The translations under genes were made by a program, and so were the position numbers. Below the pieces are notes generated by a model, which was given only the letters and a program-made list of their open reading frames with translations, made no database searches and had not been told where the DNA came from. Positions 8,117 to 17,015 of a DNA stretch of 64,000 nt are shown here, piece after piece; positions within the stretch are counted from its first letter, which is position 1; the number at the start of each line of letters is the position of its first letter. The DNA comes from JASHPR01 sp963795055 (GTDB lineage: Bacteria > Actinomycetota > Actinomycetes > Streptosporangiales > Streptosporangiaceae): assembly GCA_963795055.1 (NCBI GenBank), contig CAWCGJ010000018.1, positions 363,654 through 427,653 of the forward strand. Direction: 5' to 3'.

Positions 8117-8582
8117 GCAGATCGAATTATAGCTTGGCCGCTAGCAGCCCGACAACGCAGCACCTCTGCTAGAGCGTCGTTTATTGAGTGTTCGGTGGTT
8201 GCCATTTCAGACCGAAATCGATGCCGACACTAAGCGAGTGTCCTTTCCGGCAGCTAAAGCCAGTTACATCTGTGAGCCGCCTCCGCAATCAACGGTCGTG
8301 ACTGTAAAATCAGCGACGTACAATAGCTGACTCAACTGTTTTCATCTTGAACGAAAGGAGATCAAAGTCCACGGATTTTCCACGGATCGAAGCGTCAGTT
8401 TCGCGTTGTGTTCTGGCATGTCCGCTTCAACCGCCGTCAACTGTGGGGGAGGTATAGCCGGTAACACTTTTTTCACAATTCAACAAGTGTTAACGACGCT
8501 GCGGCGTTGAATTTGTAGCTAACGAAGTTCTTAATATGCTGAATTGCAAACTCTCATCCTATCAAATGTGGAAAGTCGCCAA
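8117..8582. other. Intergenic region with hairpin and repeat copy 1
   Basis: 466 bases, visibly AT-richer than the flanks, without a supported gene. It holds the first copy of the TCCACGGAT repeat block (8360-8396) and an inverted repeat with eight-base arms TAACACTT (8462-8469) and AAGTGTTA (8485-8492) around a 15-base spacer, which looks like an operator or attenuator. No T-tract follows it, so it is a poor terminator. Confidence 0.5.
8360..8396. repeat. Iteron-like direct repeat block, copy 1
   Basis: A 37-base block that recurs at 9473-9509 with a single mismatch (C at 8388 for T at 9501). Within each block the nine-mer TCCACGGAT occurs twice with an 11-base period, one turn of the helix. 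Weaker similarity extends some tens of bases on both sides of the block. The two copies bracket the 87-residue and aspartic-protease genes. Confidence 0.85.
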
Positions 8583-8846
8583 TTATTCTTTTTCTGCCCG
8601 ATGAAATATAGGAATTAATTGTCGCATGAGGCCGGCGAAGCCGCGACCGCTCGCAGGCAAAAACCCCGGCTGACGCTCAAAGCCAAGGTAATAGACCTTT
8701 GAGCCGTTAAATTCGCCGTAGCTACCCTTTAATTTATATGCGCGCGGCCGGGCCATAGTGGCAATATGCGCGAAATCCCCGTCAACGCGGTCGATGAAGG
8801 TGTCCAAGAGCGCCGCAATGGGTGGGACAATCCCGAAAATATCCAT
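8583..8846 (-). CDS. Hypothetical protein, 87 aa
   Basis: No family recognised. The protein begins MDIFGIVPPIAALLDTFIDRV, an amphipathic helix, then a basic middle (MARPRAYKLKGSYGEFNGSK) with a probable strand VYYLGFERQPG, and ends GLMRQLIPIFHRAEKE. The ribosome site is weak. It lies between the two copies of the TCCACGGAT block and 103 bases downstream of the aspartic protease on the same strand, so the two may be co-transcribed. Modest confidence that it is expressed. Confidence 0.45.
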   Translation of the reverse strand: MDIFGIVPPIAALLDTFIDRVDGDFAHIATMARPRAYKLKGSYGEFNGSKVYYLGFERQPGFLPASGRGFAGLMRQLIPIFHRAEKE

Positions 8847-8949
8847 TGAGGCTCAATGGGACGCTCGGTAAAGGTGGGACACGCTAAGGTTCTGAGAATA
8901 GCGAAAAGTTTGACGCCGCACCTGAGCACTGCGCAGGCGTGTGAATAAT

Positions 8950-9369
8950 CTACGGCTTCTCTAAACTGAATACGCCTCCAAGCGGATTGTAGATCATGTT
9001 GTAGCGCTCAAGAACATGGCGTCCGATCAGTATCGGCGGCCGGAGGTTTCTCGGGGTGAAATACGTTGGCACAGGCTCGTCCAGGCCGTGGATTGTGATT
9101 GTGCCTTCGTAAACATCCGCTTGTTCGCCCCTCAGATACGGGTGCTCGATTTTAGATTTATCCGCCGGCCTAACTTGGTCTCTGAACAGCGACAGCTCGC
9201 CTGCATTTACGATGCAGAAGTCCGACCCGGTATCGACGACCGCGGGTCGTCCATACATCACTTCGATGCCATCGATTGCGACCGTCGCGTACACGCTCGG
9301 CGTACCGGTCACTCTGTCGGCGGTGGGCTGGTAGTCCCTGTCTAGGAAGAAGATTTCGGTCTTAGGCAC
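8950..9369 (-). CDS. Clan AA (retropepsin-like) aspartic protease domain protein
   Basis: 139 residues with the layout of a single-domain retropepsin-like protein. The catalytic triplet DTG (46-48) sits in RPAVVDTGSDFCIVNAG, preceded by a strand VYATVAIDGIEVMYG, and the C-terminal ILIGRHVLERYNMIYNPLGG matches the hydrophobic I-G-R-x-x-L-x-R element that ends such domains and supports dimerisation. A dimer would be needed for activity, each chain giving one aspartate. No signal peptide or membrane anchor is visible, so it should act in the cytosol. Start is GTG at 9369 with AGGAGG about ten bases upstream. Position inside the repeat-flanked part of the island suggests horizontally acquired cargo; its substrate is unknown. 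Confidence 0.75.
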   Translation of the reverse strand: MPKTEIFFLDRDYQPTADRVTGTPSVYATVAIDGIEVMYGRPAVVDTGSDFCIVNAGELSLFRDQVRPADKSKIEHPYLRGEQADVYEGTITIHGLDEPVPTYFTPRNLRPPILIGRHVLERYNMIYNPLGGVFSLEKP

Positions 9370-9472
9370 AGACGTTTTCGCCTCCTGAGATTTTGATTTT
9401 GCCTTCGGCGAGGTTGTTGATGACGCGGGGTGTTCCGCGCGCTGAAAACAACGAATGTAGCGAACGGAGCGT

Positions 9473-9509
9473 GATCAAAGTCCACGGATTTTCCACGGAT
9501 TGAAGCGTC
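9473..9509. repeat. Iteron-like direct repeat block, copy 2
   Basis: Second copy of the 37-base block found at 8360-8396, again with two TCCACGGAT nine-mers 11 bases apart. It lies about 100 bases upstream of the aspartic protease start and about 80 bases beyond the 3' end of tRNA-Thr, a position compatible with an operator or with the edge of the island. Confidence 0.85.
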
Positions 9510-9591
9510 GTTTTCACATTTCGTTCCGTTGTGAGGCGTCGCGAGGTGACGGACAGACCGTGCTAAAACTCACGTACCTATAAGCTTTTCG

Positions 9592-9666
9592 TGGTGCTGC
9601 CGGTAAGGATTGAACTTACGACCTCCCCCTTACCAAGGGGGTGCTCTACCACTGAGCTACGGCAGC
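9592..9666 (-). tRNA. tRNA-Thr (GGT)
   Basis: Read on the minus strand, a seven-pair acceptor stem GCTGCCG/CGGCAGC, D arm with AGCTCAGTGGTAGAGC, five-pair anticodon stem CCCCC/GGGGG with loop TTGGTAA (anticodon GGT, reads ACC), T arm with TTCAATCC, discriminator A and encoded CCA (9592-9594). All cloverleaf elements are present. The 3' end faces the accessory island to its left, the usual side for integration of mobile DNA. Confidence 0.95.
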
Positions 9667-9762
9667 AGCCGGACGAAATGAACTTGCGGAAAAACCGCGG
9701 CGATCATTGCCATATGGGGGGAATCGGCGCAAGCGCGCCGGTCCGCAGCGCATGCAGTAATT

Positions 9763-9857
9763 CGTCATGCCCGGCCTTGTGCCGGGCATCCACGTCTTAG
9801 GTGGCGCAGAGTTAAAGCCAAAGACGTGGATGGCCGGGACGAGCCCGGCCATGACGC
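9763..9857. repeat. REP-like palindromic intergenic repeat
   Basis: Opens CGTCATGCCCGGC and closes GCCGGCCATGAC-like text, with inner arms CCACGTCTT / AAGACGTGG. The whole unit folds into a long imperfect hairpin with a loop around 9800-9820. Elements of this look are dispersed in many copies through Bradyrhizobium-type genomes. It lies between tRNA-Thr and the murA operon. Confidence 0.75.
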
Positions 9858-9897
9858 TGCGGTTGCGGCGTCGCGGGTAGCATGCTTTGAGACGGCC

Positions 9898-10122
9898 ATG
9901 ATCAAACCCGGCAAAGCCGAGAAATGGGCGGCGCGGAGCGCGCGGTTGTCGGTGCGCTTGCGGGAAAACCTCAAGCGGCGCAAGGAGCAAGCGCGCGGCC
10001 GCAAGGCCGAGGATGTTGCGGCCGCCGATGCCGATATGGCAACCGCTCCCGACTTTCGCCGCAATCGGGGCGGGAAAGTAGGCGACGGATCGGGTGGGCC
10101 TGGAACAGGCCGCGGGGGCTAA
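9898..10122 (+). CDS. Small basic conserved protein upstream of murA
   Basis: 74 residues, strongly basic at the start: MIKPGKAEKWAARSARLSV, then RLRENLKRRKEQARGRKAED, followed by an alanine- and glycine-rich tail. Short proteins with the core RENLKRRKxQARGR are regularly encoded just before murA in Rhizobiales; their function is not known to me. I chose the inner ATG at 9898 because the upstream part of the frame is derived from the palindromic repeat. The gene ends three bases before the murA ATG, so the two are very likely one transcript with coupled translation. Confidence 0.65.
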   Translation: MIKPGKAEKWAARSARLSVRLRENLKRRKEQARGRKAEDVAAADADMATAPDFRRNRGGKVGDGSGGPGTGRGG

Positions 10123-10124
10123 AA

Positions 10125-11423
10125 ATGGATCGCATTCGCATCGTCGGCGGCCGGCCGCTCAACGGCACCATCCCGATCTCGGGCGCCAAGAACGCCACCC
10201 TGCCGCTGATGATCGCGAGCCTCCTCACCGAGGAGACCTGATCCTCGACAACGTGCCGCGGCTCGCCGACGTCGGCGCTGCTCGAGCGCATCCTCGGCAA
10301 TCACGGCGTCGACATCATGGTCAGCGGCAAGCGCCCCGGCGAGACCGCCGATCACGGCCAGACGCTGCACATTTCCGCGGCCCGCATCGTCGACACCACC
10401 GCGCCCTACGAGCTCGTGTCCAAGATGCGCGCGAGCTTCTGGGTGCTGGCGCCGCTGGTCGCGCGCATGGGCGAGGCGCGAGGTCTCGATGCCCGGCGGC
10501 TGCGCCATCGGCACGCGGCCGGTCGATCTGCTCATCATGGCGATGGAGCAGCTCGGCGCCGACAGTCGAGATCGACGGCGGCTATGTGGTGGCGCGCGCG
10601 CCGCACGGGCTCAAGGGCGGCGAGATCGTATTTCCCAAAGTCACCGTCGGCGGCACCCATACCGCGATCATGGCGGCGTCGCTCGCCAACGGCACCACCG
10701 TGATCGAGAATGCCGCGCGCGAGCCGGAGATCGGCGACGTCGCCGATTGCCTCAACAAGATGGGCGCGCGCATTTCCGGCGCCGGCACGAGCCGCATCGT
10801 CGATCGAAGGCGTCGACCAAGCTTCAACGGCGCGCGCCATGCCGTGCTGCCGGACCGCATCGAGACCGGCACCTATGCCATGGCGGTCGCCATGGCCGGC
10901 GGCGATATCCTGTTGCAGAACGCGCGGCCGGAACTGCTGCAAGCCGCGCTCGACGTGCTCGCGCGCACCGGCGTCACCGTCACGCCGACCAATCAGGGCA
11001 TCCGCATCGCCCGCAACGGCGCGCGGCCTTGCAGCCGGTCGAAGTGACGACCGCGCCGTTTCCGGAATTCCCGACCGACCTGCAGGCCCAGCTCATGGCG
11101 CTGATGACGCGCGCGCGCGGCACCTCGCACATCGTCGAGACGATGTTCGAGAACCGCTTCATGCATGTGCAGGAACTGGCGCGGCTCGGCGCGCGCATCC
11201 AGCTCGATGGCGAGCGCGCCACCATCGAAGGCGTCGAGCGCGCTCAAGGGCGCGCCGGTGATGGCGACCGATCTGCGCGCTTCGGTGTCGCTGGTCATCG
11301 CCGGCACTCGCCGCCGAAGGCGAGACCATCGTCAACCGCGTCTATCATCTCGACCGCGGTTTCGAGCGGCTGGAGGAGAAGCTCGGCCGCTGCGGCGCGG
11401 CAATTGAGCGGCTGTCGGGCTAG
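10125..11423 (+). CDS. murA: UDP-N-acetylglucosamine 1-carboxyvinyltransferase (frameshifted)
   Basis: MurA transfers enolpyruvate from PEP to UDP-GlcNAc, the first committed step of peptidoglycan synthesis. The span equals 433 codons, the usual length. Landmarks in order: MDRIRIVGGRPLNGTIPISG, the active-site cysteine loop MPGGCAIGTRPVDLL (near 10491-10535), IVFPKVTVGGTHTAIMAA, VLPDRIETGTYAMAVAMAGG, AQLMALMTRARGTSHI, FENRFMHVQELARLGAR, and VYHLDRGFERLEEKLGRCG at the end. The frame switches at least eight times: near 10238 (one C missing), 10277, 10479, 10564, 10802, 10818, 11247 and 11307. Each time homology resumes in the next frame with nothing lost. Since MurA is essential, sequencing or consensus error is the likely cause, not decay, unless a second copy exists elsewhere. 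Confidence 0.92.
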
Positions 11424-11491
11424 ATCGGCAAATTCGCTAACGTCCGCGGCGCCCTCGCATTCATGCGGGGACGCACAAACGTACTCGTCTC

Positions 11492-12488
11492 CATGCGGTT
11501 GAATTTCGCCAGCCACTCTCCGTTCGCATCGCGTCGTTGGTCATCGCCGCGACGTGCTGGCGCCGGCCTCGGCTTCGCCGCAGGATTATCCGACGCGGCC
11601 GGTGCAGATGATCGTGGCGTTCACGCCCGGCGGCACCACCGATTTCACCGCGCGGATGATCGCCGACAAGATGCAAGCACTGCTCGGCCAGCCGATCGTC
11701 GTCGAGAACAAGCCGGGCGCCAACGGCGCGATCGGCGCCGAATACGTGGCGAAGGCCGACCCGGACGGCTACACGCTGTTCTTCACCACGGTCGGCGCGG
11801 TGGCCATCAATCCGGCGTTGCGCAGCGACCTGCCCTACGATCCGCTGAAGGATTTCGCGCCGGTCGGCAAGGCCGCGGTGAATTCCACCATCCTGGTGGT
11901 CAACGCCGACATGAAGGTCAATTCGGCGCGCGACCTCGCCGAGCTCGCGCGCGCAAAAGCCCGGCACCATCACCATCGGCATCACCGGCCGCGGCGCGAT
12001 TTCCGATCTCGGCCTGCAATTGTTCGAGGACGCCGCCGGCATCAAGTTGCAGGCGTGCCGTATCGCGGCGCCGCGCCGGCGATGACCGACATGCTGGCCG
12101 GCCATCTCGACGGCCTGTTCGGCGACGTGCCGACCGTGATGGCGCAGGTGCAGGCCGGCAAGCTGAAAGCGCTGGCCGCGACCTCGTCGGAGCGTTCCGA
12201 TATTTTTCCCGGACGTGCCGACCTTCGTCGAACAGGGTTTTGCCGACGTGGTCGGCGACAACTGGGCCGGCGTGCTGGCGCCGGCCGGCACGCCGGCGCC
12301 GGTCATCGCCAAGTTCAACGCCGCGCATGGTCGCGGCAGTGAACGATCCCGAGGCTGCGCACGCGGCTGCGCAATGCCGGCACCACGCCGGCGCCGAGCT
12401 CGCCCGGAAGCAGTTCGACAAATATCTGCGCGCCGAGATCGCGCGCTGGGGCAAGGTGATCCGCGACAAAGGCATCACGGGCGAATGA
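11492..12488 (+). CDS. TTT (Bug family) substrate-binding protein (frameshifted)
   Basis: Periplasmic receptor of the tripartite tricarboxylate transporter type; members bind citrate, other carboxylates or small aromatics. Mature start QDYPTRPVQMIVAFTPGGTT, ligand loop IVVENKPGANGAIGAEYVAK, DPDGYTLFFTT, and the C-terminal FDKYLRAEIARWGKVIRDKG are diagnostic. The signal region MRLNFASHSPFA runs into IASLVIAAT only after a frame change near 11565; further switches lie near 11958 (A-run), 12057, 12212 (T-run), 12330 and 12372. Intact length would be ~330 residues. It lies 68 bases after murA with no clear ribosome site; the TAXI receptor follows directly. No TctA/TctB membrane genes are present. 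Confidence 0.85.
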
Positions 12489-12489
12489 C

Positions 12490-13398
12490 ATGACAGGCGT
12501 GCGCATCGGCACGGCGGAGCGCTGACAGTACGTTTTTGAGTCAGGGTCACGCGCTCAAGACGGTGCTCGACCGCGATGCCGGCGCTGGCGCCGGTCGAGG
12601 TCAGCACCTCGGCCCATGCCAGCGTCGAGAACGCCAACCGGCTCGAATTAAACGACATCGATTTCGGCTTCATGGCGTCGAATTGGATCGGCCGCGCCAG
12701 GAACGGCGAGGCGCCGTTCACGCAGAAAAATCGACCTACGCATGGTGGCGCCGATGAACGCCGGACCGCTGTTCTTCATCACCCGTGCCGATTCCGATCT
12801 GCGCACCGTGACCGACCTGCGTGGCCGGCGCCTCGTGGTCGGCCGCGAGCGGAGCGGCATGACCCAGCACGCCCGCGTGATCCTCGGCGCGCTCGGCCTG
12901 ACATTTGACGACTTCACGCCAATATTCCTCGATTTCGCGGCCGGCGCCGAGGCGCTTGAGCGCGGCGAAGCCGACGCGCAATTGCAATGCCCGATCCCGA
13001 ACAAAGTGATGACGGCACTCGCCGCGCGCGTTTTGCTGCGCGTGCTGCCTTATGCGCCGGCCGACCTCGACACCGTGTTGCGCGCCGTGCCGTTCTATCG
13101 CCGCACGGTGATGCGCAAAGGCGCCATCCGCGGCCTCGACGCCGACTTGGCGCAAGCCGCCGTCGTCAATGTGCTGGTCACGCATGCGCGCACGCCCGAG
13201 AACATTGTCGCCGACGGTGGCGTCGGCGGTGTTCAGCCGCGCGCGACGAGCTGCCGCGACTGAACGCGCTGTTCGATGGACTTGCCGCGCTGTTTGAGCC
13301 GCTGCGGATCGGACGGCGCAGCCGCGCTCGAATTCGGCGGCGTCGCGCTTCACCCCGGCGCACGCGCCGCCTATCGGGCGGCCGGCTTGCTTGCGTAA
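12490..13398 (+). CDS. TAXI family TRAP substrate-binding protein, no signal peptide (frameshifted)
   Basis: Receptor of the TAXI class of TRAP transporters. The reading starts MTGVRIGTAE, then after a frame change SADSTFLSQGHALKTVLDRD, SAHASVENANRLELNDIDFG, FMASNWIGRARNGEAPFTQK, another switch near 12730, then APMNAGPLFFITRADSDLRT, a TRAP-like GRERSGMTQHARVILGALGL, and PNKVMTALAARVLLRVLPYA. Switches recur near 13220-13320, and the end reads HPGARAAYRAAGLLA. Typical TAXI proteins are ~320 residues with a signal peptide; here the first visible codon already lies in the mature fold, so the export signal is missing or lost by an indel. It starts one base after the previous receptor's stop. Its stop (13396-13398) abuts the stop of the convergent enolase gene. 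Confidence 0.8.
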
Positions 13399-14569
13399 TC
13401 AGGCGGCCAGCTCGCGCATGATGCGATAAAGCCGCGCCTGGCCTTCGAAGCCGATGCCGGGGCGGTCGCGACAGCGTCAGATAGCCGTCCTTCAAGCTCG
13501 GCATCGTCGGCGAAGCCGCCGAAATCGCCGAACACGCCGGGATAGGATTCCGCGCCGCCGAGGCCGAAGCCGGCGGCGATGGCGAGCGACATCTGGTTGC
13601 CGCCGTGCGGGAACAGCAGGCTGCGCGGCCATTGATGCCGCGCCAGCATGTCGAGCGTGCGCGCATATTGCACGATGCCGTAGGCCTGCGGCGGATCGAC
13701 CTGGATGACGTCGTTGCGCTGCGGCTTTAAGCCCGCCGAAGCGCACCAGATTCTCCACGTCTTGCGTGGAGAACAAATTCTCGCCGGTGGAGAGCGGCGC
13801 GTCATAGGCGTCGGCGATCTCGGCAAGCAGCGCGAAATCGAGCGGATCGCACGGCTCCTCGAACCAGCGCAGCGCGAACGGCTCAAGCCCGCGCGCATAG
13901 GCCAGCGCCTCGTCGCGGCCGAATTTCGAATTGGCATCGACCGCAAGCTTGCCGCCGCGCGGCAGGATCGATTTCACCGCCTCGACGCGGGCGAGATCGT
14001 CGGCAAGCGGCATGCCGCCGACTTTCATCTTCACCATGGTGTAGCCGGCATCGAGATGGCGCGCATCTCGTCCTGCAAATCCTTGGTGGTTTTGCCCGGC
14101 GCATACCAGCCGCCGCCGACATAGCAAAAAACCTTGTCGGCGACTTTGCCGCCGTTGTAGCGCTCGGCGAGCAGGCGATGCAGCGGCTTTTCCGCGATCT
14201 TGGCGACCGCGTCCCACACCGCGACCTCGATGGTGCCGATGCCGACCGAGCGCTCGCTGTGGCCGCCGGACTTTTCGTTCTGCATCATCACGGCGAGGAT
14301 TTTTTCCGGCGCGAAATTTTCGCCGGCCTCGTCGAGCAGCGATTCGGATCGGCTTTGAGCATGCGCGGAATGAAGCGCGCCCGCATCTGCGCGCCGCAGG
14401 CATAGCGCCCGGTCGAATTGAAAGCGAAGCCGCAGACCGGCTTGCCGTCGCGCTTAACGTCGGTGATGACGGCGACCACCGACGTGGTCATTTCGGAAAA
14501 ATCGATGCTCGAATTGGCGAGCGTCGAGTTCAGCGGGATCGCGGTTTCGCGGATGTCGATGATGCGCAT
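13399..14569 (-). CDS. Mandelate racemase/muconate lactonizing enzyme family protein (frameshifted)
   Basis: Enolase-superfamily enzyme of ~390 residues: abstracts the alpha-proton of a carboxylate substrate with Mg2+, giving racemisation or dehydration of sugar acids. Seen in order: MRIIDIRETAIPLNSTLANS, VWDAVAKIAEKPLHRLLAER, the K-x-K base TMVKMKVGGMPL, first metal ligand in KLAVDANSKFGRDEA, second in RWFEEPCDPLDF, third in LSTGENLFS, and the catalytic histidine in FPHGGNQMSLAIAAGFGLGG. Ends LYRIMRELAA. Frame switches occur near 14340, 14055, 13735 and 13465. It follows the TTT receptor on the same strand after a 10-base gap, so both form an operon, and the receptor probably imports the enzyme's acid substrate or a precursor. 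Confidence 0.9.
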
Positions 14570-14579
14570 GAAAGTGTCA

Positions 14580-15552
14580 TTAGTCCATATGAATCCCGGC
14601 GGCCTTCACCACTTTGTCCCAGCGCGCCGCTTCGGTCTTGATGCGCTCGGCGAATTCGGCCGGCATATTGGCGACAGGGACGAAGCCGAGCGTGTCGAGT
14701 TTTTTCTTGACCTCGGGGTCGGCGGCCATTTTGACGATGGCATCGTGCCACTTGTCGACGATCGCCTGCGGCGTGCCGGCCGGCGCCACGAATGCCGGTC
14801 AGCGTGTCGCTTTCCAGCCCCGGCACGCCTTGTTCGCCATTGGTCGGCAGATCCGGCAGCGCCGCGACGCGTTGCTTGGCCAAAATCGCGATGCCGCGCA
14901 GGCTGCCGTCCTTGATGGCGCCGATCGCCGGCGGCAGCGCCGTGAACGCGATCGGCGTGTGATTGCCCAACGTGGAGTTGATGGCGAGCGGCGCGCCGTT
15001 GAACGGCACCATCACGATGTCGAGACCGAACATTTGCTTCATCTGCTCGGCGGCGAGGTGCGGCGTCGAGCCGGTCGACGGCTGGGCGTAGCTGTATTTG
15101 TCCGGATTGGCCTTGATCAGGGCGATCAGCTCTTTGAGATTTTTCGCCGGCACGGAAGGGTGCACGATGATCACGTTGGGCGAGGCCGCCACCAGCGAGA
15201 TCGGCGCAAAATCCTTGAGCGGGTCATAGCCGATGTTGGTGTACATGCTCGGATTGATGATGAAGCCGGTACTGACGACCAGAATCGTGTAGCCGTCCGG
15301 CGCGGCGCGCTTGGCGATCTCGACGCCGAGATTGCCGCCGGCGCCGGGCAAATTCTCGACATAGACCTGCTGGCCCAGCACATTAGACAGCCGCTCCGCC
15401 ACCAGGCGCCCGATCACGTCGGTCGGTCCGCCGGCGGCGAACGGCACGATCATGCGAATCTTGTGGTCCGGATAGGTATCTTGAGCACAAGCCGCCCCGG
15501 AAATCAGCGCCGCCATCAGCGCGAGCGCAATCCGCGCCATGGTCTGCCTCAT
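14580..15552 (-). CDS. TTT (Bug family) substrate-binding protein (one frameshift)
   Basis: Sec-exported periplasmic receptor of ~323 residues. Signal peptide MRQTMARIALALMAALISGA with cleavage after ACAQ; mature DTYPDHKIRMIVPFAAGGPT; ligand loop VYVENLPGAGGNLGVEIAKR; APDGYTILVVST; C-terminus AERIKTEAARWDKVVKAAGI. The frame switches once near 14800, between GLESDTLTG and APAGTPQAIVDKW. ATG 15552 follows GGGGAGGAC. First gene of a probable two-gene operon with the enolase-superfamily enzyme. The divergent VOC gene starts 90 bases away on the other strand, so promoters for both sit in 15553-15642. Confidence 0.9.
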
Positions 15553-15642
15553 GGACTGTCCTCCCCAGATCGTTCTTGCTATCATCGCCGTCCGCAAAGG
15601 TGCAGTAAACCGGCAAACTGGCGCATGAAGGGAGGCGTGCTC

Positions 15643-16014
15643 ATGACCGATCCGGCTTTTCAAGTCACGGGTCTCGCCGTGATCCTCCATGTCAGGGATA
15701 TGCCCACCGCCCTGGCCTATTATCGCGACAAGCTAGGCTTCGTCGTCACGTTTACCTGGGAAGATCCGCCGCGCTACGTCTGTCTCTGCCTCGGCGATGC
15801 CGCCATACATCTGAACGCGTACGTGCCGCCCGCCGGACCGTCGCATGTCAGCATCTTCTGCAAAGGCATCGACGCGCTATATGCCGAACTCATCGCGCGC
15901 GGGGTCGACATTGCGGAGCCGATCGATGACCGGCCCTATGGCATGCGCGACTTCGCGGTGACCGATCCCGACGGACATCGGCTCGTGTTCGGCCAAGGAA
16001 TTTCCGAACATTGA
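15643..16014 (+). CDS. VOC (glyoxalase/bleomycin resistance) family protein
   Basis: 123 residues forming the two beta-alpha-beta-beta-beta modules of the vicinal oxygen chelate fold. The first metal-side residue lies in LAVILHVRDMPTALAYYRDK, the later ones in GPSHVSIFCKGIDALYAELI and GMRDFAVTDPDGHRLVFGQG, the usual C-terminal hallmark. Members include glyoxalases, extradiol dioxygenases and resistance proteins; the specific reaction cannot be read here. I chose ATG 15643 because GAAGGGAGG lies a proper distance upstream. The cyclase gene starts 20 bases after its stop, indicating an operon. Confidence 0.88.
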   Translation: MTDPAFQVTGLAVILHVRDMPTALAYYRDKLGFVVTFTWEDPPRYVCLCLGDAAIHLNAYVPPAGPSHVSIFCKGIDALYAELIARGVDIAEPIDDRPYGMRDFAVTDPDGHRLVFGQGISEH

Positions 16015-16034
16015 CCATAGCAACAAGGAACGCC

Positions 16035-17006
16035 ATGACAGCGAAAAAAGTAACGCGAGACGACCTCCGCCAGGCCGCGGAGAAATACAAGAACTGGGGC
16101 AAATGGGGTCCCGACGACGAGATCGGCACGCTCAATTACACCGCGCCGGAGGACATCGTCGCCGCGGCGCAACTGGTGAAAAAGGGCAAGGTGATCTCGC
16201 TGGCGCTCAATTTCGACAATAACGGCCCGCAGGGCGGCAAGACCAATTATCCGGCGCTCGGCCGCATCAATCCGCTGCACACCATGCTGCGCACCGGCAC
16301 CGACGCCTATTCGGGCGTGCTCGACAAGCGCGGCATCCGCGCCGCCGACGACATGGTGGTGATGCCGCTGCAATGCGGCACGCAATGGGACGGCCTCGGC
16401 CACGTGTTCTACGAGAACAATATGTGGAACGGCTACGATTGCCGCGAAGTGTCGTCGTTCGGCGCGCAAAAATGCGGCATCGAGAAAACCAAGGCCAAGA
16501 TGGTCGGCCGCGGCGTGTTCCTCGACGTCGCCCGCGCGCTCGGCAAGGACTGCCTCGACGACGGCTACGGCATCACCTGCGCCGATCTCGACCTGACCGC
16601 AAAGAAGCAGAACATCGCGTTCAAGCGCGGCGATTACATCATCGTGCGCACCGGGCAGATGGAGCGCTGCCTCAAGGCCGGCAGCTGGGACGGCTATCCC
16701 GGCGGCGACGCGCCGGGCTTTGCCTTCGAGACGCTGGAATTCGTCGCCAAGACCGAGCTCGCCGCGCTCGCCAGCGACACCTGGGGCTGCGAGGTGCGGC
16801 CGAACAACACCGAAGGCGGCATCAACCAGCCCTGGCACTGGATCACCATCCCGATCATGGGCATGACCATGGGCGAGATTTTTTATCTCAAAGACCTCGC
16901 CGAGGATTGCGCCGCCGACAGCGTCTACGAATTCATGTTCGTCGCGCCGGCGATTCCCATTACCGGCGCGGTCGGCTCGCCGACCAATCCGCTGGCGATC
17001 AAGTGA
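16035..17006 (+). CDS. Cyclase family protein (kynurenine-formamidase fold), GTQWDGLGH variant
   Basis: 323-residue member of the putative cyclase family, whose characterised relatives hydrolyse N-formylkynurenine or cyclic imides/lactones with Zn or Mn. The usual metal motif H-x-G-T-H-x-D is replaced by CGTQWDGLGHVFY, a recognised long-branch variant with glutamine in place of the first histidine. Further family text: WGKWGPDDEIGTLNYTAPED, RGVFLDVARALGK, KRGDYIIVRTGQ, and NQPWHWITIPIMGMTMGEIF. No signal peptide. Start MTAKKVTR at 16035 with an AAGGAA site. Directly follows the VOC gene; it converges on the MFS gene with a nine-base gap. Confidence 0.88.
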   Translation: MTAKKVTRDDLRQAAEKYKNWGKWGPDDEIGTLNYTAPEDIVAAAQLVKKGKVISLALNFDNNGPQGGKTNYPALGRINPLHTMLRTGTDAYSGVLDKRGIRAADDMVVMPLQCGTQWDGLGHVFYENNMWNGYDCREVSSFGAQKCGIEKTKAKMVGRGVFLDVARALGKDCLDDGYGITCADLDLTAKKQNIAFKRGDYIIVRTGQMERCLKAGSWDGYPGGDAPGFAFETLEFVAKTELAALASDTWGCEVRPNNTEGGINQPWHWITIPIMGMTMGEIFYLKDLAEDCAADSVYEFMFVAPAIPITGAVGSPTNPLAIK

Positions 17007-17015
17007 CGCGTTGCG

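Noticed and set aside
8360..8396. DnaA boxes or a replication origin in the repeat
   Set aside because: TTTTCCACGG differs from the DnaA consensus at the key end, and no AT-rich unwinding element or replication gene is close.
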